The position numbers and the translations under genes are program-made. A DNA stretch of 64,000 nt from Candidatus Aminicenantota bacterium. GTDB taxonomy: Bacteria > Acidobacteriota > Aminicenantia > Aminicenantales > Saccharicenantaceae. The notes below the pieces were generated by a model, which saw only the letters and a list, made by a program, of their open reading frames with translations, searched no databases and was not told where the DNA came from. The stretch spans positions 1-64,000 of the forward strand of contig JAPKZD010000005.1 in the NCBI GenBank assembly GCA_026393975.1, given 5' to 3'. This document shows positions 1 through 7,110 of this stretch, one piece after another. Position 1 is the first letter of the stretch. Each line of letters starts with the position of its first letter.

Positions 1-673
1 GATCCCGGGAGCTGAACTGCCAGCGGCGATCATCACTCTGGAGACGAATCTGAAGGGTGTCCACCTGGACGAGATCCCCTGGAGCCGTTACCCGGTATCC
101 CTGGGGCTTGCGTATGGCGTAGCGCGGCTTCCGGCGGCGTTTCCGAGCTTCCTTGGCCCGGCGAACGTTGAGCGGTTCCACCAACACTCCCCGGTCCTTA
201 AGCCGCTTCATGACCCGTCCTACGGTGGAGGTCGAGACCCGGATCCCCTCTCTTCTCAAGAGAACCACGAGCTTGTCCTTCCCCCACCGGGGATACTTCG
301 TCCTGAGCTCAAGGATCCGGTCTTCGACCGGGACCGGGGTCAGGGGCTTCCGGACATGGTGGGGCCTTCGGCTGGCCGCTTCCAGGGTGGTTAAGTCATA
401 GGGGTCGAACCGGTTCTTCCAACGGTAGAAGCTGGCCGCTTCCAGGGTGGTTAAGTCATAGGGGTCGAACCGGTTCTTCCAACGGTAGAAGGTCTGAGGT
501 GAGATGCCAAAATGACGGCAAGTCAGCCGGGCACCCTCACATCTTTTGTAATAATCGAACCAGCGCAGGCGCCTGGCAGCTTCCTGGGAGATCGTCCCCT
601 GGCGGACCAGGGACCGGATGAACTCCGACCCCGGGATGACTGACCCGTAAATCGTTGATGACTTCGGATACAT
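1..673 (-). CDS. IS481-like integrase-core transposase, truncated by window edge
   Basis: Reading from ATG at 673 toward position 1 there is one open frame of 224 codons that leaves the window. The N-terminal part has a helix-turn-helix of the kind HFGISPQTFYRWKNRF (about residues 54-69). A second DNA-binding region follows (residues about 115-165, with WGKDKLVVLL). The start of an integrase/DDE core is seen as GDLVQVDT near residue 204. This order is typical of IS481/IS3-type transposases, but the catalytic D-D-E residues lie mostly outside the window. Residues 62-81 are repeated exactly as 82-101 by a 60-bp tandem duplication. Whether the element is active cannot be judged; the duplicated recognition-helix region suggests it may not be. 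Confidence 0.8.
   Translation of the reverse strand, partial: MYPKSSTIYGSVIPGSEFIRSLVRQGTISQEAARRLRWFDYYKRCEGARLTCRHFGISPQTFYRWKNRFDPYDLTTLEAASFYRWKNRFDPYDLTTLEAASRRPHHVRKPLTPVPVEDRILELRTKYPRWGKDKLVVLLRREGIRVSTSTVGRVMKRLKDRGVLVEPLNVRRAKEARKRRRKPRYAIRKPQGYRVTAPGDLVQVDTLQIRLQSDDRRWQFSSRD
371..490. repeat. Perfect 60-bp tandem duplication inside the transposase gene
   Basis: Positions 371-430 and 431-490 are identical. The unit is 60 bp (20 codons), so the transposase frame stays open and residues 62-81 (starting FYRWKNRFDP) are repeated as 82-101. Confidence 0.95.
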
Positions 674-770
674 GGCGACTCCTATCATAGCCCAAGGTGT
701 CACCTATGTATCTGAACGAGAGCAGCCCCGGCGGTGGGGTCCCCCTGCCGGCGCGCCCCGGTTGCCGGGG

Positions 771-790
771 GTCCGGATAGACCTCCGGAC
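771..790 (-). terminator. Hairpin at the 3' end of the TonB receptor gene
   Basis: GTCCGG at 771-776 pairs with CCGGAC at 785-790, directly beyond the receptor stop codon. No long U-tract follows on the minus strand, so this is only a candidate terminator. The rest of 674-791 holds the upstream flank of the transposase gene and no gene. Confidence 0.35.
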
Positions 791-791
791 G

Positions 792-2978
792 TCAGTTGAA
801 GCCGAGCCTCAGGGCGAGCGACCATTCCGCCGTCGCCGCCGGCTGGTACGAATTGCCGTCCGGGTCGGGCTCGGTGAACCCGTAGTAGAGGACGTTGAAG
901 ATGTTGCGGCCCGCGAGGAAGAGCTCCAGGGGCGTGCCGCCGAACTCGAACCTGTAACCGACGCGGACATGGACGAGCGCGTACGGGTCGGTCCGGCCGT
1001 AGCCGTTGGGAAAAATCCCGTTCGTCGCGTCGATATACCAGGCGCTCACGTACTCGAGCGAGGCCCCGGCCGTCAGGGCCCTGGTGAGGCGGTATTCCGC
1101 GTCGGCGTAGAGCTGATGCTGGGGGCAGTTGGGAAGCCAGGTCCCGGTGAGCGTCTCCCCGGTGAGCGTGTCGACGGTGTCGTACTTGAAATGGGAAAAG
1201 GTGTAGGCCAGCCTCACGGCCAAAGGCTCGACGGGATACCACGCCAGGGACGTCTCGACGCCATAGCGGCTGGTCGAGCCGACGTTGCCGTAGAAGGTCT
1301 CGAGGGGCCGCGTGGGCATCCTGTACCGGCCGAAATCGTTCTTCGTGCCGAGGTAAAAAAGGGCGATGTCGTAGCTGATGGACTTGCCGATCGAGCCTCT
1401 CGCCCCGACCTCCTCGCCGCTCGACGTGGCCGCGACGAGCTGGGTGTTATATCCGCCCAGCGCATAGGGGTTGTTGACGAGCTCTTCGGTCCCGGGAGGC
1501 AGAAATCCTGTGCCCCAACTGGCGTAGAGGCCAAAGTCGGAGAGCGGATTCCAGGTCACGCCGACCCGGCCCGTCGCCCTCTTGTAGGCGACGTCGCCGG
1601 ACAGGTCGGCCCCGCCGGCCTGGAGACGGTCGTCGAGCCTGTTGGTGACTTCGTCGTAGCGGGCGCTCGCCGAAAGGCCCCATTGCGGGCCGAGCTCGAG
1701 CCGGTCGAGGACGAAGACGCCCGCGCCGGTCTGGGACATCGTCTGGTCGGCGAGGAAGCCCGGTCCTTCGACGGCGCCGCCGAGGTTGGGGTGCTTCGTC
1801 TCGTCGATCGCCTGCCAGGCGTAGTCCACGCCGGCGCTCAAGTGGTTCTTGACCCGGCCTTCGCCGGCCCGGTGGTTGACCTGGAACGTGAATCCCGGCG
1901 TGTCGAACGCGCGGTGGATGACCGAGGAGGGGACGGCCTCCGTGTACTTGGTATGACGATAATAGGCCGTCACGGCCAGATCCAGGTTCGCTCCGAGGCC
2001 GATCGATCCCGTGACGCCGCTCGTCACGCGCTGGGTCTTCTGGTACTCGTTGAACGTGTAGGAATCAGGGTTGGCCCGGCGGCGTAGGACCTTGGGATCG
2101 GCGCTGAACCAGGCCAGATTGAGGCCTTCGGGGTTCTCGTTGAAGAAATCCGTCCAGCCGAGGATGGCCGTAATCTTCACGGTCGGGCTGAGGGTAAAGG
2201 CGAACTTGCCGCGGGCGTTGTCCGACTTGTAGGCCGACTGGTCGCGGTAGCCGTCGCCGGAAATCATCGAGCCCGTGAGGCTGTAGTTCATGATGCCGGT
2301 CGTGCCGCCCATCTCGGCCAGGCCCTTTTTGAGGCCGTAGGCGCCGCGAACGAGGATGGCGCCGCCCGAGAGGGGGTCGGGACCGCCGTCGCGGGTCAGG
2401 ACATTAATGATCCCGCCCGAGGAGCTGCTGCCGTAGAAGGCCGCGGCGGGTCCGCGCAGGACCTCGATCCTGCGGACCGTGGCCCAGTCGACGTCGTAGA
2501 AATCCGAAACATAACCGGAGGGGTCGTTGAGCGGGATACCGTCGACGAGCGTCTTGATGCCCCGGGTGCCGCGCTCGGTCAGGATGCCCTCGCCCCGGAT
2601 CGAGAGGTGGACGCGCTCGCCGTCGGCCTGGTTATCGACCTTGACGCCGGGGACGAGTTTCATGACCTCGTCGATGCCGATCGTCCGTGGCATCGCCCGG
2701 AGGATGGGGGTTTCGACGACCGTCGTGGCTGCCGGATTTTTCTTGAGCGGGATCTCGACGCGGGGCGCCGTGACGGTGATCTCGACCTTCGTAGCCGTCT
2801 CAGCTTTGGCCGCCTCTTTTTCTTTGGCCTGTTGCCCGGGTTTTTCTTTCGCCGCCGCCTTCGCCGGGTCCGTGTCCTTCGACGCGGGGGAGGAGGCGAA
2901 CGACGGTCCGGCCAGGAACAAGAACGAAATGAGGAGGGCCAGCGTGATTCCCGAGGATTTCGAAATCGATTTAGGCAT
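792..2978 (-). CDS. TonB-dependent outer-membrane receptor
   Basis: A 728-residue protein. The chosen ATG at 2978 has GGAG about 8 nt upstream and leads straight into a signal peptide (MPKSISKSSGITLALLISFL, cleavage near residue 28). An Ala/Lys/Glu-rich linker (about 29-65) precedes a plug domain (about 75-185, with LVPGVKV, LVDGIPLNDP, RIEVLRGPAAAFYGSSSSGGIINV). The rest is a beta-barrel rich in alternating aromatic residues, ending GFN. It should import a siderophore, cobalamin or other large substrate across the outer membrane using TonB energy; the substrate cannot be told. It is divergent from an ECF sigma/anti-sigma pair, an arrangement often seen with regulated TonB receptors. No partner SusD-like gene is present. 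Confidence 0.9.
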   Translation of the reverse strand: MPKSISKSSGITLALLISFLFLAGPSFASSPASKDTDPAKAAAKEKPGQQAKEKEAAKAETATKVEITVTAPRVEIPLKKNPAATTVVETPILRAMPRTIGIDEVMKLVPGVKVDNQADGERVHLSIRGEGILTERGTRGIKTLVDGIPLNDPSGYVSDFYDVDWATVRRIEVLRGPAAAFYGSSSSGGIINVLTRDGGPDPLSGGAILVRGAYGLKKGLAEMGGTTGIMNYSLTGSMISGDGYRDQSAYKSDNARGKFAFTLSPTVKITAILGWTDFFNENPEGLNLAWFSADPKVLRRRANPDSYTFNEYQKTQRVTSGVTGSIGLGANLDLAVTAYYRHTKYTEAVPSSVIHRAFDTPGFTFQVNHRAGEGRVKNHLSAGVDYAWQAIDETKHPNLGGAVEGPGFLADQTMSQTGAGVFVLDRLELGPQWGLSASARYDEVTNRLDDRLQAGGADLSGDVAYKRATGRVGVTWNPLSDFGLYASWGTGFLPPGTEELVNNPYALGGYNTQLVAATSSGEEVGARGSIGKSISYDIALFYLGTKNDFGRYRMPTRPLETFYGNVGSTSRYGVETSLAWYPVEPLAVRLAYTFSHFKYDTVDTLTGETLTGTWLPNCPQHQLYADAEYRLTRALTAGASLEYVSAWYIDATNGIFPNGYGRTDPYALVHVRVGYRFEFGGTPLELFLAGRNIFNVLYYGFTEPDPDGNSYQPAATAEWSLALRLGFN

Positions 2979-3057
2979 AGAAATAACTCCTTTTATAATA
3001 TTAGACACGCGGCCGGGCCTGATTCTTCCATGAGTTCGGCCCTCTCACGGAAAAGCC

Positions 3058-3086
3058 TTGACACCGTTCCCAACCGGGGATAAATT
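3058..3086 (+). promoter_or_regulatory. Consensus sigma-70 promoter of the sigma-factor gene
   Basis: TTGACA (3058-3063), 17-bp spacer, TAAATT (3081-3086). The expected transcription start (about 3092-3093) coincides with the GTG start codon at 3093, so the mRNA is probably leaderless. Confidence 0.75.
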
Positions 3087-3092
3087 GGCGCC

Positions 3093-3689
3093 GTGGCTGC
3101 GGAGTTCTCTTCCCTCCAGACGGTGGCGTTGAGGTGTCTCCCGGCCGATCGGGAGCGGAACATCGTGCTGGCCGCCCGACGCGGCGACGCGGAGGCTTTT
3201 CGGGAACTCTACCACGCCTATCGCGACCGTGTCTGGACCGTGGTCATTTCTTTGGTCGGTGACCCTCTGCAGGCCCAGGATGTCCTCCAGGTCGTTTTTT
3301 TTAAAGCGTTCCGGAGCCTCGGAAGCTTCCGGTTCCAGTCCGGCCTGTTCACCTGGATCTACCGGATCGCGCACAACGAATGCCGGAACCATCTACGGAA
3401 GCGGGACGTCCCGCACATCCCGCTTGAGGCGATCGTCGGAAGCCGCGAAGAGATTGATGGGACGCGCGTTTCCGATCGTGAGGAGATGCGCAAGGCCGCC
3501 CTTCGGAGCGCGGTGAAGCATCTGCCCTTCAAGATGCGCGAGGTCGTCGTCCTCAAGTACCAGGAAGACCTGTCCTACACGGAGATGAGCCGGATCCTCG
3601 GATGTCCGCCGGGAACCGTGGCCTCGAGACTGAACCGGGCCTTGGCGGAACTCGAAATGCGGCTGCGGCCGTTCAAGGGGCCCGTATGA
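3093..3689 (+). CDS. RNA polymerase sigma factor, sigma-70 ECF type
   Basis: 198 residues. Region 2 is seen at about residues 25-95 (ARRGDAEAFRELYHAY, QDVLQVVFFKAFRSLGSF, TWIYRIAHNECRNHLRKR). Region 4 is at about 130-190 (HLPFKMREVVVLKYQEDLSYTEMSRILGCPPGTVASRLNRAL). This two-domain layout is the ECF family. The start is GTG at 3093; no Shine-Dalgarno is present and the promoter places the 5' end at this codon, so the start is inferred from the leaderless context (GTG at 3123 is the alternative). The next gene, 28 bp downstream, is its likely anti-sigma factor. Target promoters are not evident in the window. Confidence 0.88.
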   Translation: MAAEFSSLQTVALRCLPADRERNIVLAARRGDAEAFRELYHAYRDRVWTVVISLVGDPLQAQDVLQVVFFKAFRSLGSFRFQSGLFTWIYRIAHNECRNHLRKRDVPHIPLEAIVGSREEIDGTRVSDREEMRKAALRSAVKHLPFKMREVVVLKYQEDLSYTEMSRILGCPPGTVASRLNRALAELEMRLRPFKGPV

Positions 3690-3717
3690 AGAGATCGGAG
3701 GGCCGGGAGCTTCGGAG

Positions 3718-4446
3718 ATGAGCTATCGATGTTATCTCCTGCGAAGGAGGTTCGTGCGCTACCTCGAGGGCGGGGTCGCGCCGCGGGAAGCGAAGCGGTT
3801 GGAGTGGCACGTGGGGGGCTGTCGGGAATGCGACGAGTTGTTGGCCAGGCTTCGTTCCGGCCACGAAGCCGGGCGGCAGTTCGGCCGGCTCGGGCCCGAA
3901 GCCGGTCATCGGCCGCCGGAGTTCGAGGAGATCTGGGCGGGCATCGGCGCGACGCTCGACCGGCCCGCCCGTCCGGTGCGGACCGGGGGGAAGCTCCTTC
4001 AATCGTTGTCGGCACCGCTCGCCGTCAGGATCCTCATCGCGCTGGTCCTGGCGCAATCCGTCCTCCTCGTCGTGTCTTTCCGGAAAATGCCCTCGTGGGT
4101 GACCGTGGGCGCCGTCCGAACTGAGGGCGGCCCCGTGCTCCAGGGTTATGCGCCCGTCCGCATTGCCGAGTTCTCATCGAACTCCGAATTCCGAGTCGTC
4201 ACGGAGGGGTTCGTGGAAGAGGTGTACTTCGACGAGCACGAGAGGAGCCTGCACATCAGGCTGGTAGAAGCGCCGCATAAGCCGGCGCCGTTCGTGATCT
4301 GCGAGATCAGGGATCTCGGCGGCCTAACCATCCCCCGGCCGGGCAGCCGCGTGCGCGTCTACGGGACGGCCCGATACGATGCCCAGCCAGGCCGCGGTTG
4401 GCACGAAGTCAATCCGGTCCTGGCCATGGCCGTTCTCAAGCGCTGA
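3718..4446 (+). CDS. Anti-sigma factor with zinc-finger (zf-HC2) domain
   Basis: 242 residues. The N-terminus has the HX3CX2C motif (HVGGCREC) within a helical domain of the anti-sigma zf-HC2 type. One transmembrane helix follows in the middle (LAVRILIALVLAQSVLLVV), then an extra-cytoplasmic domain of about 130 residues of unknown fold. It should hold the ECF sigma factor inactive at the membrane. The start ATG at 3718 has GGGAG about 8 nt upstream. The C-terminal domain is presumably the signal-sensing part; its ligand is unknown. Confidence 0.8.
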   Translation: MSYRCYLLRRRFVRYLEGGVAPREAKRLEWHVGGCRECDELLARLRSGHEAGRQFGRLGPEAGHRPPEFEEIWAGIGATLDRPARPVRTGGKLLQSLSAPLAVRILIALVLAQSVLLVVSFRKMPSWVTVGAVRTEGGPVLQGYAPVRIAEFSSNSEFRVVTEGFVEEVYFDEHERSLHIRLVEAPHKPAPFVICEIRDLGGLTIPRPGSRVRVYGTARYDAQPGRGWHEVNPVLAMAVLKR

Positions 4447-4492
4447 ATTTCTCCTCCTCCGCGGCCGTCGGGCGCTGGCGCGATAATTGAAG

Positions 4493-4521
4493 TTGCGCGG
4501 GCCGGGGGCCGGCATTATAAT
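4493..4521 (+). promoter_or_regulatory. Sigma-70-type promoter upstream of the GGCT-like gene
   Basis: TTGCGC (4493-4498), 17-bp spacer, perfect TATAAT (4516-4521). The predicted start near 4528 leaves a leader of about 34 nt containing GAGGAGGTGA before the GTG at 4562. Confidence 0.7.
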
Positions 4522-4561
4522 CAGGGCCGAGGGGACGCCCCGTTAATCGAGGAGGTGAGCT

Positions 4562-4999
4562 GTGCTCTATTTCGCCTACGCTTCGAACATGAACCTGGCC
4601 CAGATGATGAGGCGGTGCCCGGCCGGCCGCTTTTTCAAGACTGTCCTCCTCGAGGGGCACCGCTTCGTCTTTGATGGATACTCTGTGATCCGGGACGGCG
4701 CCGTCGGGAACATCGTCAAGGCCGATGCCGAGGGGGTCTGGGGCGCGCTCTACGAGATCACCGAAAGCGACCGGCTCACCCTGGACGCCTTCGAAGGATA
4801 CCCGAAGACCTATGACCGGAAGGACGTCGAAGTCAAGGATCGGGAAGGGAATGTCTATCAAGCGACGACCTATTTCCGGACCGGCCGGGTCCTGGGCAAG
4901 CCGCACCCCGACTACGAGAAGGTCGTCCTCGACGGCGCCAAGGATTGCCACCTTCCGGAAGAGTACGTGGATCGATACTTGCGGGTCGTCAGGATATGA
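4562..4999 (+). CDS. Gamma-glutamylcyclotransferase-like (AIG2/GGCT fold) protein
   Basis: 145 residues starting at GTG 4562 behind a strong Shine-Dalgarno (GAGGAGGTGA). The N-terminal YFAYASNMN motif matches the substrate-binding loop of the GGCT superfamily. The catalytic glutamate is E78 in DAFEGYP. Family members release 5-oxoproline from gamma-glutamyl peptides or act on gamma-glutamylamines; which substrate is used cannot be told. The protein looks complete and cytosolic. It is transcribed alone. Confidence 0.85.
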   Translation: MLYFAYASNMNLAQMMRRCPAGRFFKTVLLEGHRFVFDGYSVIRDGAVGNIVKADAEGVWGALYEITESDRLTLDAFEGYPKTYDRKDVEVKDREGNVYQATTYFRTGRVLGKPHPDYEKVVLDGAKDCHLPEEYVDRYLRVVRI

Positions 5000-5013
5000 C
5001 GCGGGTCAAGGGA

Positions 5014-5131
5014 CGAGCCTTCGGCTCGCCACTCGCCCGTGGCTTATATCCACGGGCGAGTACTGCGGAAGTGGACCCCCGGGCAAGCCCGGGGCCCCGG
5101 CCGCTGTCGAAGGCGATCCGGCCCCGGGCTT
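5014..5131. repeat. Cluster of three inverted repeats between convergent genes
   Basis: Three stem-loops lie in 118 bp: CGAGC/GCTCG at 5014-5028; an 11-bp stem CTCGCCCGTGG/CCACGGGCGAG at 5032-5060; and a 12-bp stem AAGCCCGGGGCC/GGCCCCGGGCTT at 5085-5131. They separate the converging genes ending at 4999 and 5144 and may act as a bidirectional transcription stop. No T-tract is present. Confidence 0.6.
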
Positions 5132-5143
5132 CCCAGTCCCGGC

Positions 5144-6313
5144 TTAGAACCGATAGCGGATTCCCGTCCGGAAGGCCATGCCCGACAGGTTGATGCCGGC
5201 CCGACGGGAGTCGACGACCCCCGCTTCGACCAGCTTGCTATCCCCGATGAAAAGGTGAGGATAGAGGCGGGTGTCGGCGCCCTCTTTCCGGAAATAGTAG
5301 AGCGTGCCCGTCTCGGTCAGCGTATCGTTGTCCGAGTTCCGGTAGACGTCCCGGCCCGAGAGCCCGCTGAGGCTGGCCATGCGGAACCCCGCTTCGACGA
5401 AGAAGGACGTGTTCGCGCCGACCTTCCAGTCCCCGCCGAACGCCGCCTCGGCGCCAAAGCGACGCCCCGTAGCGGTGCCTTTCCATTCCTGCCAGCTGCC
5501 CTCCTGTTCCAGGCGGTAGAGGTAGCCGGCTTTGACGAAATAGACGCCGAGGCTGCCCCGGATGTAAAAACCTTTTCCCGGATAGAACCGGACGCCGAGC
5601 TTGATTGGGATGGCGCTGACCGAGGGTCTGGTGTCGAGAGTCTCCGAGAAGACCCCGTCCGTGAATCCGACCCGGCCCCGGTTTGCGCTCCAGAAATAGT
5701 CGATGCCCAGGCCCATGGAGAGCCAGGGCGAAACTCTGTAGGAAAGCTCGAGGCCGACGAGAGTCGCCAGGTGCAGAGCATCGACGGGTCCCGAAGCCGG
5801 AATCCCGAGGGAGGCGCCGTGATAATCGGCGAAGCCCTGGGCGCCGTCGTTGAGGTCCCGGGGGGCGGTCCAGCCGGTCCCCGCCGAGACGGAAAACTCC
5901 ACGAGCGAAGTGGGGGCGCTCCGTCCGGACGACTTCACCGTCCCCGTCGCCGCGGCGCGCTGCCTCTGGGGCGTCTCTCTCTCCGTCGTTTTCCTCGCGG
6001 GCTCGGGCGCCGCCCCTTGATCGACGACCTTGACCAGGCTTTCATGGATGTAGCCGCCGATGACTCCGCCGTCCTCCAGGGTGTAGCGGACGAGGAACCA
6101 CTCACCTTCCTTCTTGTCAGCTTCGAGGACCGTGCCTTCCGGGATCTGCTGGACGATGCCGCTTCCGATGTCGGGCTTTTCCCTGAGGTTGGCCTGCTCG
6201 GCCGTGACCTTGACCTTGAAGGTCCGGCCTGCCGTCGCTTGGGCCCGGAGCGAGAGCGCCGCTCCGAGGACAAGAACCACCATTATCGGGAGGAAGGTTC
6301 GTTTCGTGCGCAT
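5144..6313 (-). CDS. SH3b-domain outer-membrane beta-barrel protein
   Basis: 389 residues from ATG 6313 (GGGTGA about 9 nt upstream). A signal peptide (MRTKRTFLPIMVVLVLGAAL) is followed by a bacterial SH3 domain (about residues 30-100: TAEQANLREKPDIGSGIVQQ, LVRYTLEDGGVIGGYIHESL). A charged Arg/Pro/Thr linker (about 103-135) leads to a barrel-like region of alternating hydrophobic strands ending GIRYRF, with the terminal Phe recognised by the BAM machinery. This suggests a periplasmic SH3 module tethered to an outer-membrane barrel, perhaps contacting peptidoglycan. Function is otherwise unknown. Confidence 0.75.
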   Translation of the reverse strand: MRTKRTFLPIMVVLVLGAALSLRAQATAGRTFKVKVTAEQANLREKPDIGSGIVQQIPEGTVLEADKKEGEWFLVRYTLEDGGVIGGYIHESLVKVVDQGAAPEPARKTTERETPQRQRAAATGTVKSSGRSAPTSLVEFSVSAGTGWTAPRDLNDGAQGFADYHGASLGIPASGPVDALHLATLVGLELSYRVSPWLSMGLGIDYFWSANRGRVGFTDGVFSETLDTRPSVSAIPIKLGVRFYPGKGFYIRGSLGVYFVKAGYLYRLEQEGSWQEWKGTATGRRFGAEAAFGGDWKVGANTSFFVEAGFRMASLSGLSGRDVYRNSDNDTLTETGTLYYFRKEGADTRLYPHLFIGDSKLVEAGVVDSRRAGINLSGMAFRTGIRYRF

Positions 6314-6333
6314 GCTGGGTTCACCCTGCAATG

Positions 6334-6362
6334 ATTATAGTCGACTCGCTTCCCCTGGACAA
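6334..6362 (-). promoter_or_regulatory. Sigma-70 promoter for the SH3/beta-barrel gene
   Basis: On the minus strand TTGTCC (6362-6357), 17-bp spacer, TATAAT (6339-6334), about 20 nt before the ATG at 6313. Confidence 0.7.
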
Positions 6363-6440
6363 GTGCCGGCCGGGCGGTCTCAAGATCCGCTGGTCGGACG
6401 CCGTCATCGAAACGGCCCTTGGATTTTCCCGGGATGTGCA

Positions 6441-6489
6441 GGCCACACGCACGGGGGCGCCCAGGGCAGGCGCCCCCGTGCATGTGGCC
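6441..6489 (-). terminator. Long hairpin downstream of the small beta-barrel gene
   Basis: GGCCACA-GCACGGGGGCGC pairs with GCGCCCCCGTGC-TGTGGCC (one mismatch) around an 8-nt loop, 22 bp after the stop codon at 6512 on the minus strand. There is no clear U-run, so it may stabilise the 3' end rather than terminate. Confidence 0.55.
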
Positions 6490-6511
6490 GTCCTGTGGTG
6501 GTCGCGGACGG

Positions 6512-7000
6512 TCAGAACCTGTAGCCGACGCCCAGGCCGATCAAGTTGTACTTGAGGAATTCGTGGGTGTCCGTGAGCAGATAGGCCGTCAAGTTGAAAT
6601 GATTGCCGCGGTAACCGACATTGATCTTGGGGAGAAGGTCCCCGGTGTCCGACTCGCCCTCCCAGAAGACAACGGGAAGCACGACGCCGCCCCCGACGAA
6701 GAAGCCCTTTGAGGTGTAGTTCAGGATCACGCCGGGGTAGAGCATGAACGGGTCGAAGCCGAAGCTGTCGTCCGTGATGACCATGACCTCGGGGCTGATC
6801 ATAAAGGCCGGGGAGATATGGATGTCGACCTGTGGGGTGAACGTGAACAGCACCTCCGAGAACGAGCCTTCGGACGACAGGTCCGTCATGACGCCCAGGT
6901 TCAGGCTGAATTCGACCTTCTTTTCCTGGGCGAACGCCTGCCGGGACCCCAACCCGGCAACCAAACCCACCACCAAAACCACCAAGATGACCTTTTTCAT
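6512..7000 (-). CDS. Small outer-membrane beta-barrel protein
   Basis: 162 residues from ATG 7000, preceded by GGAGGGACCTC. The signal peptide is MKKVILVVLVVGLVAGLG...AFA. The mature part consists of short amphipathic strands (FSLNLGVMTDL, FFVGGGVVLPVVF, INVGYRGNHFNLTAYLL) and ends GLGVGYRF. The size fits an eight-stranded OmpW/OmpA-like barrel. No closer family is recognised. It is a single gene between carB and the SH3/barrel gene. Confidence 0.7.
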   Translation of the reverse strand: MKKVILVVLVVGLVAGLGSRQAFAQEKKVEFSLNLGVMTDLSSEGSFSEVLFTFTPQVDIHISPAFMISPEVMVITDDSFGFDPFMLYPGVILNYTSKGFFVGGGVVLPVVFWEGESDTGDLLPKINVGYRGNHFNLTAYLLTDTHEFLKYNLIGLGVGYRF

Positions 7001-7110
7001 GAGGTCCCTCCTAAAGTGGAATGTTAGCCCGGATTCACCGGGCACGCATAAGATGGCGTCACTGGGGGAGCGAGTTGTCAGGGATTTGTCAAGATGAGGT
7101 CAAGATTTCG

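Noticed and set aside
672-2087. 471-codon plus-strand frame antisense to the TonB receptor
   Set aside because: Low-complexity Val/Gly/Arg/Asp composition typical of shadow frames; the minus strand encodes a full receptor.
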